NCBI GenBank assembly: GCA_013399305.1
Contig: VXAI01000161.1
Span: 1,164,075 to 1,228,074, forward strand
DNA from: Rostratula benghalensis
Taxonomy: Eukaryota > Chordata > Aves > Charadriiformes > Rostratulidae
Length of the DNA: 64,000 bases
Direction of reading: 5' to 3'
In this document: in pieces, positions 1 to 10,180 of the stretch
How the letters are laid out: every line of letters starts with the position of its first letter
Position numbering within the stretch: position 1 is the first letter of the stretch
Position numbers and translations under genes: made by a program
The notes under the pieces: generated by a model
The model's input: the letters and a program-made list of their open reading frames with translations, nothing else
Database searches by the model: none
Told to the model about the DNA's origin: nothing

Positions 1-583
1 AAATCCCAGCCTTTATCCTTTTAGGAGTGAAAAGAATGAACTGCACAATTTGAAGTTAAGAAAAAGTAATAACTCATGTGCATAGTATCAGCAAATTAAC
101 TACAAATATATGCTTAACATTCTTCAAGAGAAAAGCCCTGCAAGAGATAGGACACATCAGAAAGCTTATAAAGCAAGATAACAATTATTTTCAATATAAT
201 TCTTCTAACCTGATTCTGAAGGCCTCATTTTAATTTATTTAATGGTTTTGATCAGGCCACAGTGGTTTTTTTCATCATTCATTTCGCTGACTAACGTAAG
301 AAACATAATTATCCGTCAATTTTTTAAAGTTTGCATTTCATCACATTTTTAATATTATAGAATTAATCATGCAGGAAACTCAAGTGCAGGGACCAGAATA
401 GACCATATTAAATGAATGATAAAATTAGAAAAAAAGAAAAAAAAACTTATTTTTTAAAAAAAATTAACAAGCTAGCAAGACTTCATGTATAAGCTGTTCC
501 CAGTTGTGAATGATTTCTTATTTCTACCAAACAGAACAAATAAAACTCTTAAAATCATATTCATAAAGCTGTGAGGAAAAATA
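1..583. other. Unique AT-rich DNA, no gene seen
   Basis: No coding frame, RNA gene or recognisable repeat. The stretch is AT-rich, with mixed A/T tracts around 425-470. Confidence 0.5.
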
Positions 584-725
584 GAATAATAATAATACTT
601 TAGAGTTTTACCACATCTTTCATCAAGGTTTTATGACAATCTTCCCAGCCCTTAAATTACAATAGCTTCACAAATAGGCACTTGCCAAACAGGAATGGAT
701 AAACTGAGGCAAGAAGAGTTCTCAC
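584..725 (+). repeat. MIR-like SINE fragment
   Basis: The stretch starts with an (AAT)n run leading into a TTTA...CATCTTTCATC segment and ends with a block reading AGGAATGGATAAACTGAGGC. This is the order of the core and 3' half of the ancient MIR/CORE-SINE consensus (cagatgaggaaactgaggc). The middle is diverged. MIR copies are old and sparse in birds, so strong decay is expected. The call rests on remembered consensus, not an alignment. Confidence 0.5.
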
Positions 726-2044
726 AGTAGAAAATAAGTATCCTGCTACCCACTGCTGCATTTTTATTTCAAATAAGTTTTTGCCATCTCATTTAAGAAA
801 AGTTAATCCCTAAATTATTTTAATTGGGGGGGGGAGCTTCACCCGATGCCTGGCAACATCCCTTGGGGAGAAAACACACTGATTTTACATGGCTGTGACT
901 CATTCAGTCTCAGACTTTTTTTAGGTCAAAAAAGACCGTGACAGATTTGTGTAGCGCACTGCACTACCTAATAAACCAGCAGCAGAAGCAAAGAGCTGAC
1001 ATGTAGAAGGAGCAAGAAGCATTTGTAATAATGTTGTCAGGATACAAAAAAAAAAAAAAAGCAGGTTCCCCATTCAGTATATGCTGTAGATGGTGATATT
1101 CACAGCCCAGGTTTCTATGATGTTATTAGCAATCTCTTAGCATCGGAAATAACACCGGTGACACTTGTCACCTAATCCTTTCACTACGAGTTAGAGTAGG
1201 ATCAGCAAGAGAGAATTAGTGAAGAAGTCGCATTTCTCTGAAGCTACCTCTTTAGAAATGACTGATTTAAACCTAAACTTTAGTTTATCAGTTCATAACT
1301 TTTGTTCTTTAAAAAAAAAAAAAAAAAAAAGAAGGGAACTACTCCCAGGGTACGATGCACTATTATTTTTTTATCTTTTTTTTGGCATGTCCCACATCCC
1401 CGCTGTAATGAGACGATTAGAAATACGATTGTACATTTGCTGTAGCAGCCAAAATGTTCTGAATACTTGGAGCCCAGCGAGGAGCAGCCGGCATGGATGG
1501 GACGTGAGCCCCCTTGGCTTTCCTCCCTCCATGGGGCACATTGGCCGCTTGACCAAGGTCGAGAGGGGATGGAAACCATCAGTGAATTAAAGACCTGGCG
1601 GCGTGGCAAGCGATGCCTAGAGCACCTATTTGCTGAATTCAGCAGCATTTCAGTGAAATGTTGCTTATGTGACTTTTCCTTTCACAGGACGTGCAGTGTT
1701 TCAGCATCTCTCCCACCGCCTGGCGGTCCTACGCGTCTTATACCCGCCTGTGTGCCAGTTCTCTGCAGCATCCCATCTGCCTGCCCCTCTGCCAAACACC
1801 CCCAGCTTCTCTGCTTCCTTCAGGTTGCATCATCGTAATACCCAGAACTGGCGCCATCTAAATGGCACGATGCCGAGGACAACAGCTCAGACGTGGGACC
1901 CCACATACTGTGGCTTCTTCTGAACTTCATGAGGGGGAGGAAGACAGTGGCCCCTACAGCTGAGGCCAGCTGCAGGTCAGTGACACTGAACCTTGCTGGG
2001 GCTAAGATCTTTGATATACAACTGTACACCCTATGCCAAGTGAC
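726..2044. other. Unique DNA, no gene recognised
   Basis: The stretch holds A runs at 1046-1060 and 1311-1330 and a more GC-rich part at about 1460-1960. That part has overlapping open frames on both strands, but none resembles a known protein and several depend on non-ATG starts. A pyrimidine tract ending in CAG near 1687 could pass for a splice acceptor, with no matching donor nearby. Confidence 0.4.
1311..1330. repeat. Poly-A run (20 A)
   Basis: Uninterrupted A homopolymer with no recognisable retrocopy body upstream. Treated as simple sequence. Confidence 0.9.
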
Positions 2045-2346
2045 TGGGAGTGCAGCAATAGGAGCAGGGGTAATGGTTTTAAATTGAAAGAAGGGAGATT
2101 TAGATTAGATAGATCTCAGGAAGAAATTCTTTGCTGTGAGGGTGGTGAGACACTGGACCAGGTTGCCCAGAGAAGCTGTCTTCAGAGTGCACTAGGAGGC
2201 AGACCCCCTGGAGGGGTTCAAGGCCAGGCTGGATGGGGCTTGGAGCAATCTGGTCTGGTGGGAGGTGTCCCTGCCCAGGGCAGGGGGGTTGGAACTTGAT
2301 GATCTTTAAGGTCCCTTCCAACCCAAATCATTCTATGATTTTATGA
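2045..2346 (+). mobile_element. CR1 LINE, 3' end (5'-truncated)
   Basis: This is the 3' terminal part of a CR1 non-LTR retrotransposon. Its coding remnant is the extreme C-terminus of ORF2: it reads [10 protein letters not shown], then NLVWWEVSLP, in the usual order. The 3' UTR follows (GATCTTTAAGGTCCCTTCC) and the tail is ATTCTATGATT. The piece around 2180-2212 differs from the usual 'gccccatccctggaag' wording, so it is locally rearranged or diverged. 5' truncation is normal for CR1, which inserts by target-primed reverse transcription. Confidence 0.93.
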
Positions 2347-3670
2347 CTGGTTATTTCAGAGGTGACCAGCCTTCCCTCCAGCACTCTGTGAGTGTGGTAC
2401 ATGCAGGACCCGTGGCAGTTGTCATCTCTCATGGTTGCTCACCACCTACAGGCTCTGCTCACTTAGAGGTCACCATACAGGGAAAGGGAAGCAATAAACA
2501 AAATGGGCCAAATCATTCAAGCCAATACAGAGAACAATAACATATTCTACGGAACACCAGTCAGCTGAGGAAAAAAAAAATCTCCCTTGTTCTCTTTTCA
2601 TGCTCTTTTCCTTTCCATCTATTTTCTACTATTACAATATCATTTTTTCCTGTTGAATTTTCAACTCAGATGCAGTAGCTGTGTTCCTGAAGTTATTTTC
2701 TTTTCATTGTCTGTCATCTCCTTTGTTTCTTCTTTCTCACTTTTTGCCCATTTTTATTTCCCACTCATTCATTCACTCCCTCTTCATTTTAACTCTTTGA
2801 TTCTTCAGCAGTTCTCAATATTGTGTCCCTCTTTTCACCTTCACAGAGCTCTCTGCCTCTTGTTAGTTGTACAGAAAAACCTGTCTTCCATGGTGTGCAG
2901 TAAAAACTTATAGACTGAAGAGAGGCATGTTTGTATAAAACCGTAATTGTGCAGAACTGTATGTGATCAGCTGGACCCTTCCATTTAATTTACATCCCAG
3001 GCAACTGAGATGCTGTGACTTCATTTCATGCTTCATCTTAAAAAACCAAGATTGCCTTACTATAAAAAAAGGAGTGATGGCACAAAAAGTAAATGGCATG
3101 GAAAAATCTACTGCACATACTGATGCTGTCCTTGATACTTGAAGTTAAAACATACCATTATGGCCCCAAAATAAATAAGCTAAGTGATCATATTTTTACA
3201 GTCATTTTTCCCAGTCAGGTATGTACAACTCAGTACTCACCCTAGTACAGAATACCTACCTCATGCTCTGTTTATATGGGTGAAACTCAGGGTGGATTTT
3301 GCACCACTAAGAAGCTATGACGTTGGTCCTTTAGGAAGGAAAGAAAAGAAAAAAACCAAAAGGATTCTAAAAGCATAACGTATATTCTATGCTGAGAGTC
3401 GGTAAGCCATTAATTGTACTTGTCACAAATTTAATAAAAGAAACTATAATTAAAAGCTATCAACATGCTGAGCAGTTCACAAAATAAAATACTGAGTGTC
3501 CTCAAAAGCAGCACAGTAGAGGACCTACACATATTTCACGAAACAGTTGAAAGGTCCTGCAAGCTGCACAAAATCCCTGCACAGATGCCAACAGTTCTTC
3601 AAGATGCTCAATTAATCTGTTTAGGATCAGTCACTTACATGGGTGTTAGGAATGTTACAGCTATTTTTAT
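2347..3670. other. Unique DNA with a pyrimidine-rich tract
   Basis: About 2580-2880 is strongly T/C-rich on the + strand, which gives a low-complexity hydrophobic open frame that I regard as spurious. No gene or repeat recognised elsewhere in the stretch. Confidence 0.45.
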
Positions 3671-3819
3671 GCCCCACCCCTGGTAGTGTTCAAAGCCAGC
3701 CTGGATGGGGCTTGGAGCAACCTGGTCTGGTGGGAGGTGTCCCTGCCCATGGCAGGGGGGTTGGAACTCAATGATCTTTAAGGATCCTTCCAACTCTAAC
3801 CATTCTATGACTCTATGAT
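3671..3819 (+). mobile_element. CR1 LINE, 3' end fragment
   Basis: A 5'-truncated CR1 of about 150 bp. It begins in the last ORF2 codons (GTGTTCAAAGCCAGCCTGG), runs through the NLVWWEVSLP-coding segment and ends with CATTCTATGACTCTATGA. It belongs to the same tail type as the copy at 2045. Confidence 0.93.
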
Positions 3820-4488
3820 TTTTGAGATACAGATTAATAAGAAATATTTAATTGATACTGTATAATATTCAGAGTGCTCCTGATCACTCTGAATGCTCAA
3901 AACAGAGACAGACTAGATCCAGAAGGGTCATAGCTGGACTTGAATATTAAGCTTGAAGTTCATTCTCCCAGATCACAGGGCTCCCACTGCCATAGACTCT
4001 TTTCTTCTTTACTGGACCATGGTTCAGTAAGTTTGAACCAGGAAGGGGAACTTTTAAATACACACATTCAGGACTGCCTGTCACATGGGTCAGTGTCCTG
4101 CTTAGGTTCACTGAGCAGCTGCTAAAGCAGAAGAACCAACACATCCATGAGAATGGTGTGGGGGTTCCCTGATGGTCATCGAACCGTCATAGAAGGGAGA
4201 AAATGAGAATTCATATTCTAACTTCAGAGGTGAAATACTGACTTTTAGGTCATAACACAGATGTAAACATCCCCAACTGTATTTTTCGACCGGAAACGCT
4301 TTTCCTTGAATCTCATGTAATACCAATCTAATCGGTGACCCCTGTGGGAGTTTGGGTGTAAGAAGAGTGCTAAGTCCTTCTCTATCTCCTACTCTCTAAT
4401 AAAACTCTTGTTACCTCTCCCTTCATTCTTACAAATGAGGGAAAACAGTACAGAAAATATCATGTTCAAGATCAACATGGTTCCACTT

Positions 4489-4592
4489 TCATAGAATCAC
4501 AGAAGGATATGAGGTTGGAAGGGACCCCTGGAGATCATCTAGTCCAATGCCCCTGCCAAAACAGGTCCACCTACAGCAGGTTGCACAGGAAA
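4489..4592 (-). mobile_element. CR1 LINE, 3' end fragment (reverse)
   Basis: Read on the minus strand this is about 100 bp of CR1 3' end. The tail octamers (TCATAGAATCACAGAA on +) are followed by GGTTGGAAGGGACCCCTGG and GCAGGTTGCACAGGA. The wording matches the copies at 12957, 26101 and 29917 (ORF2 ending CNLLWVDLL), a different subfamily from 2045 and 3671. Confidence 0.92.
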
Positions 4593-5779
4593 ATGGTGAC
4601 TTGCAGAAAAAATATTTAGAAACATTAGAAAAATAGAGAGGTTTTCTTCAGAAACTTCAGAAACTTCCTCAAGGATTTTGACATTCATGTTTCCCCTACA
4701 GTAAAATTATTATCTGATATGAAACACGCTCTGCAATCCTAAAGCAAAATAATATATTCTATATTATTCTATATTATTCTATATATATTCTATATTATTT
4801 TGATAGAAGGAAATAGCACCATGCCTACTATTTTGATGACAATATACTAATTTTCCTCCCCAACCAAAATTCAGTAAATAGAGTCTAACAGACAAAGCCA
4901 ACAAATGTGGCCTTTTTGGCAAATACTCTTATGGTGTTTCTAATAATTCTAATTACACAATCTCTTCTGCAATCAAGGAAATCCAATTTCACCCTATCTG
5001 TAGTGTGTGACTGGTCAATAATGTGGACCAGTCACAGCAGTGTTCTGTTTCCTATGTTCTCTGACTGATTCAATGAATAATGAATAGCAGATAATCTTCT
5101 TCATGCATAAATGCTTTTGTTCCAGTCCAAATTTGAGAAATTAACACCTGTTTACACAATCAAAAATCTATTAGCACCGACTTAGATCAACAGCTACAAA
5201 AGTGTGAGAGGACATGGTTAAACTAAACAGCTGATTGCAGGTTCTTCACTTAGATTTCATGAGCACACTGCTGGAGGTATTTCAGGATTCCTGACAAGAT
5301 TTATGTCAGACAGAATCAGATTATCCATAAAATGAACAAGATATGTATCCTGCACCACTGAAGCTGATGGGTGGATTAGCACTAGTCTACATTTTCAAAC
5401 ATAACTCAAAGACACCAGTATGGAGACAGCAGTCAAAAGTACTTTTGGATCAAGCCTTGACTGGACAGGGCTCTAGACCAAAATTCAGTGGTGATTTCAG
5501 CAAGAAAAATGCTTCTACTTTCTGTTATAAAGAAGAATTCTATTTCTCTTTTAAGGAAAAGAATAATCTCTTATGAATAGCTAGTTAAGGCAGCAAGTGT
5601 TTTCGCTGGCCTACAGAAAGGTCAAAATAGAAATTCCTAACACTTTGTTCATGGAGAGATAGTTAATGAGAGAGTTTCCAGCTGCAGGCCTCATGAGAGC
5701 ATTCAGCACAAAGCACCTCCTTTAAATTTAATGGACTAGGCACAAACAAACAAAACCTTTATTTCTGGCAGTATATATG
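4593..5779. other. Unique AT-rich DNA, no gene seen
   Basis: No recognisable coding or RNA gene. The only structured element is the tandem repeat at 4751-4800. The open frame at 5343-5576 on + has no recognisable domain. Confidence 0.4.
4751..4800. repeat. AT-rich tandem repeat, period about 10
   Basis: Imperfect repeats of ATATTATTCT, with the fourth copy changed to ATATATATTC. A short minisatellite. Confidence 0.8.
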
Positions 5780-7245
5780 GCTTCTCAGAATGCACTTATT
5801 TCTTGCATTCTGCAATATGTATTTATTCCTTCTCTGGAAACTCCTCACCTAAGTTATACAGTTGGCCTAGCATTGGGTTATTGGTTATTTATCCTGCTGT
5901 GGACTATTAGCCTTGCCCCTGGCTCTAAATGCCAATCTGAGCATTCCCAGCAACACCATTACAGCCAGAAAATCCATTACCAGAACAAAATTTGGCAACC
6001 TTATGTAAATGCACCACCTCAGTCAACCCTTTCAGCTCCCACAGGTGAATCTAACCAGGTCCAAGGCTTTGAATACATTCAGTTTCTCTAAGCAGTCCCT
6101 AACCTGTGGTTCCCTTGTCGTCCCTCCCCACCCCCAGCTGTGCTGGTACAGAAAAATTCGCTTGTGATGGCAGAAGCAAAAAAAGGCCTGGAGTCATTCA
6201 GCCTTTTCTGTACCATCTGTTTCTCCTACACTCATCAGTGGACCCACATTTTCTCTCAGTATCCCACTGATTCTAGCATATTCTCCCATTACCTCTTATG
6301 TTCCTCAGTACTTTTATCTGCAGCTGAGCTTTGGTCTTTCTGATTTTGCTCCAAATGCTCAAGCAATTCTGTTTGTATTCCTCCTTTGTTGCCTAGTTTC
6401 CACTTCTTGTGTGTTCTTGTGTTGCAGTTCATCCAGAAGCACCCTGCCTAGCCAAGCGGCTCTTCTGCCAAAATTTCTCATCTTCCTGCACAAATGGAAG
6501 AGAATTCACTTCTGAACTCTCAGTAAGTTTTCTTTATATAACAACCATTTTGCTTATGTACTGTATTTCCTTTCGTGGTAGCTTCCAGAGGGAATTCTGC
6601 CTAACAAATTGAAATTTGGGCAAAGAAATGGCTTAACAGATTTAAATCTGCTTTCCTGAAGGACAGAGTCCTGACTCTGCTGCGTATCTTTCCAGCTTTC
6701 CTTCAGACCCTGACCTCCATCATCTGTGAACAGGAGGTCGTGTACACCATTATACTGTCCGACCCCTCCAGTATTTCCACTGGGAAGCAGCCAACAGACA
6801 GTGCAGCAACTTCTCAGATTGCTTACACATTGCTGCCCTTCCAGGAAATGTCTGGGTGGTTAAGATCCCACACAAAGATGGGGGTGTACAAGCATCAATC
6901 TCCTCCTGGTTGTTTTTAGAGTTCCTCATCTCCTCTTGGTCAGGTGGCCTGTAGCACACCCCCAGTATGATATCCCCCACATCACTCGTGAAAAGGCCTT
7001 GACAAACTGATTTCTGGTTTCATCAGAAAGGTCTCTATCAAAGAAACAGAGACCACCTCTTTGTTTCCTAATTTTCCTCGATAGGCTGTAACCACTCATG
7101 ACTGTGTCCAAATTGTGCATAGCATTGGGCCAAGTCGGTGGTGGTGTTTTTTTCTCACAGGTATGTGGAAGTGCATGGACTTCCAGGCCTTTCTTGTTAA
7201 CCAAACCCTGCAAAATGGTGTACAGGCATTTGAGGAAAGCCTCTT
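5780..7245 (-). mobile_element. Ancient CR1-type LINE ORF2 relic: endonuclease to early reverse transcriptase
   Basis: Minus-strand conceptual translation, with several frameshifts and stops, follows CR1 ORF2 for over 1.2 kb. From high to low coordinates: LKCLYT and GLVNKKGLEV (start of the endonuclease, about 7245-7190); GYSLSRKIRKQRGG (about 7100-7060); GVCYRPPDQEE (about 6960-6930); DLNHPDISW at 6841-6867, the APE-type endonuclease GDFN..DI.W motif with its D and N kept; LGRIPSG and KWLLYKENLL (about 6590-6520); FGRRAAWLGRVLLDELQ (about 6460-6420); VGPLMSVGET (about 6265-6235) and QAFFASAITSEF (about 6210-6165); and IQSLGP..IHLWEL (about 6065-6020), matching the KSMGPDgIHPRVL start of the reverse transcriptase. 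Similarity fades near 5780-5880. The catalytic FADD part and the 3' end are absent, so this is an internal fragment. It is clearly dead and older than the neighbouring CR1s. Confidence 0.8.
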
Positions 7246-8004
7246 ATTGGCTTATTTACAACTTTCCCTCCTACAAGTGGGTTTTCTCTCAGTTATGTCT
7301 GCTCCTTCCCAAATGTACAACAAAATAACAGTTTCCTAAGCCACATAGATACTTGCCTTTCTTTCTCTAGCCCCATCTTTGTTCTTTGTGCCTTGTCAAC
7401 ATTTACAGCCGGGCAGTTCCTCCAGATCTTCCATTTGGTTCCATCACAGCATAAAGTCAAGTCAAGAGGCAATGGGAACAAAAAAACAAAAAAACCCCAA
7501 AACAGTAAGGGATACCACACCAGTGATGTAAAAGTGACAGACAGGAAGGAAGTGTCAGGAAATCAAAGCTCAGGCCATGTGAGGACCAAACCACACCACT
7601 ATAGCACAGCTTGTCTCTGTGCATTTTGCCTTGAAGTTGTCTTTATACCCTAAAAAAAAAAGCAGCCACCTTGTTGAGTGCAATACCTGGAACACGCATG
7701 GTTTCCCAGTGAAGGTGAATGTTTCCTCCTATTTAAAAAAGCAAAGGTGATCAAAATCCTCCAAAAAATCCTTCAAACAACGAGAAATATTTTTTTTTTT
7801 TTACATATAGATATATACCTTTTTTAATAATCCATTTCCTTTAAAGCCTACCAACTCGTTAAAGCTAAGCAGCCTATCCCTACAGTCTGTCCCCCGAGGA
7901 TGCAATAAGGCTAGAAGAAATATTGATTTTTAGACTTGTCCGAAGTAGAGAAAGTAGAGTACCTCATCTGAGTTTTACTCAATAATAGGAAAAACAGCAC
8001 ATAC

Positions 8005-8029
8005 AAAAAAAAAAAAAAAAAAAAAAAAA
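8005..8029. repeat. Poly-A run (25 A)
   Basis: The longest uninterrupted A homopolymer in the window. No retrogene body is visible next to it. Confidence 0.9.
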
Positions 8030-8172
8030 GAAAAAATACCCAACCAAAAGGTTTCACAAAGAAATAAACCATTAGGGAAGGCACAGGTGAAAGGAAACAA
8101 AGGGTTAGACCCGGGAAAGCTGGCAGTTTTGACAAGAAGAGTCATGTAGTCATGTTTTCTGGACTAATTGGA

Positions 8173-8199
8173 TTTTTNAAAAAAAAAAAAAAAAAAAAA
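8173..8199. repeat. T5-N-A21 homopolymer junction with an unresolved base
   Basis: Five T, an N at 8178, then 21 A. The N at a T-to-A switch is most simply a sequencing or assembly ambiguity at a self-complementary homopolymer. Confidence 0.85.
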
Positions 8200-8602
8200 G
8201 AAAAAGACAACTCTATTTTTTATATGCCCTATGAGGAAATTGAAATATGTCCAGACTGGATGTTACAGTAAGTCCAGTTCAAAGATATATGTCTCAGCTT
8301 AATAAGGTCCATTTTATTTGTCAATGAAGAGACTCCTGCAGGATGTGAGAGAAAGAAATACCATAATTTGCTCTCCAGAAACTGCTAACATCACTTTTGG
8401 TGCATATTAATGCAGCTCAGTACTGTCAACGAGGTGATTATTTGCTCCCTAGAGGGCTCATCTCACAGCTAGTTTCTAGGACCCCTAGGAGTTTTTGTTT
8501 CATGTGGTGCAAGGTATGAATTCTATTCTACAGCTGGTTCCAGCAATAAACTCAGAGAGGAGCCATCTCCAGTTCTGCTTTTAGCCACTAATTCACATTT
8601 AA

Positions 8603-8658
8603 TGGAACTCGATGATCTTTAAGGTCCCTTCCAATTCTAACCATTCTATGATTCTGTA
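8603..8658 (+). mobile_element. Very short CR1 3' end
   Basis: Only 56 bp of CR1 3' UTR: GGAACTCGATGATCTTTAAG, then CCTTCCAATTCTAACC and tail CATTCTATGATTCTGTA. An extreme 5' truncation, lying about 90 bp before the larger same-strand copy at 8751. Confidence 0.88.
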
Positions 8659-8750
8659 TAAGTATCTGACACTTCTTTGGGTACCAATAGCTTTAAAGCC
8701 ACAGTGATAACTGTCTTCAGTAGAGACAGATTCCCTAAATACAAAGGATA

Positions 8751-9399
8751 GTGCTCATGGATGAGAAGCTCAACATGAGCCAGCAATGCGCACTGGCAGC
8801 CCAGAAAGGCAACCATATCCTGAGCTGCATCAAAAGAAGCATGGCCAGTAGGTTGTGGGAGGTGATTCTACCCCTCTAGTCTGCACTTGTGACACCCCAC
8901 CTGGAGTACCAGCTCCAACATAGAAAGGACAGGGAACTGTTGGAATGGGTCAAGCGGAGGGCCATAACAATGATCAAAGGGATGGAGCACCTCTCCTGTG
9001 AAGACAGTCTGAGAGAGCTGGGGTTGTTCACCGTGGAGAAGAGAAGGCTCAAGGGAGACCTTAGTGGTGCCTTCCAGTATCTGAAGGGAGCCTACAGGCA
9101 AGGTGGAGAAGGACTCTTTGTCAGGAAGTATAGTGACAGGACAAGAGGTAACGGCTTTAAATTGGAAAAGGGGAGATTAGATATTGGGAATAAATTCTTT
9201 CCTCTGAGGTTGGTGAGACACTGGAACAAGTTGCCCAGAAAAGCTGTGGATGCCCAATCCTTGCAGGTGGCTAAGGCCAGGTTGGATGGGTCTTTGAACA
9301 ACCTGGTCTGGTGGGAAGTGTCCCTGCCCATGGCAGGGGTGGTTGGAACTGGATGAACTTTAAGGTCCCTTCCAAACCCAAACCATTCTATCATTCCAG
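8751..9399 (+). mobile_element. CR1 LINE with 202-codon ORF2 C-terminus
   Basis: From 8751 a single frame runs to a TGA at 9354-9356 (202 codons counting the stop), interrupted by one in-frame TAG at 8877-8879, where CR1 normally has a Tyr codon (PLYSALV). No frameshift is needed, so the copy is relatively young. Landmarks: [106 protein letters not shown] and NNLVWWEVSLPMAG. This is the region after the reverse-transcriptase palm. A short 3' UTR ends in CATTCTATCATTCC, with the tail octamer mutated. Not functional: no endonuclease and no catalytic domain. Confidence 0.95.
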
Positions 9400-10103
9400 A
9401 ATTCTAGTGTGCTTGGGAAAGCAAGTTTCTCTTCTTTGGTACCTAAATCAAAGCAATTGAAGTCAGCTGGGATGGTCCTAAACAAGCTTTGATCACATGT
9501 ATTTTGTTTTAATAGAGTAACTCTATTGACTGCGGGCAATGGGGGCAAAGGATGCCCCCACATAAGTGCTTTAATTCAGGGATTACTTGCTGCGCTTTGG
9601 CTGAAATCACAGAGGAATCTTGGAGCTCAAGATTCTAGCTGTCTTTTGGATGAAACTGAAAGAAGCACTCCAGAAGCTCAACTCCCACACCCCAAACACA
9701 AATGGACATTCAGTCCCCTGGGACAGACTGGCGCTGATCTGAAACAATCCTGCTGAAATTTATGGTGCGAAGGCACTAATTCTCAGCACTGATCAGATCA
9801 TGCTCAAAACTCACTTCTCTTGAACATATTCTCCTAATACAAACATAGCTGAACTACAGCACACTTCATGACTTCTAGTGTTATGAAGAAATAATATTTC
9901 CACCATTGTCCTAGTCTTTCAAGCCACTACAAGACATAATATTTCATTAAGAGATGGAGGCAGTTTACAGATATTGAGACACTTAAATTTTAATGAAAAT
10001 ATATCTCATTTTTTATATCCGCTTCCTATATACATCTTCCAAATTCTTTTTTTAACCATAACTTGTACATAACAGTGCACTCAGGCCAACATGAAGATCA
10101 CAG
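9400..10103. other. Unique DNA, no gene seen
   Basis: No recognisable repeat or gene. The open frame at 9526-9756 (+) has no domain I recognise. Confidence 0.4.
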
Positions 10104-10180
10104 AAACATAGAATCACAGAATGGTTAGAGTTGGAAGGGACCTTAAAGATCATCAAGTTCCAACACCTCCCTGCCCAAGA
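10104..10180 (-). mobile_element. CR1 LINE, short 3' end (reverse)
   Basis: About 75 bp. On + it reads ACATAGAATCACAGAATGG, TTAGAGTTGGAAGGGACC and TTAAAGATCATCAAGTTCC, which is the reverse of the usual tail and 3' UTR. It stops just inside the last ORF2 codons. Confidence 0.9.

Larger units (their letters stand above)
7246..8602. other. Unique DNA with long A/T runs
   Basis: The stretch contains T13 at 7790-7802, A25 at 8005-8029 and the T5-N-A21 block at 8173-8199. No gene recognised. The far 5' part of the ORF2 relic may continue slightly past 7245, but I cannot support a boundary. Confidence 0.4.

Noticed and set aside
1219..1838. Overlapping open frames of about 123 codons on both strands
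   Set aside because: They include a lysine run from a poly-A tract or start at a non-ATG codon, and none has a known domain.
8005..8029. Poly-A runs as tails of processed pseudogenes
   Set aside because: No gene-like body or target-site duplication could be seen upstream of this or the other A runs; CR1 does not end in poly-A.
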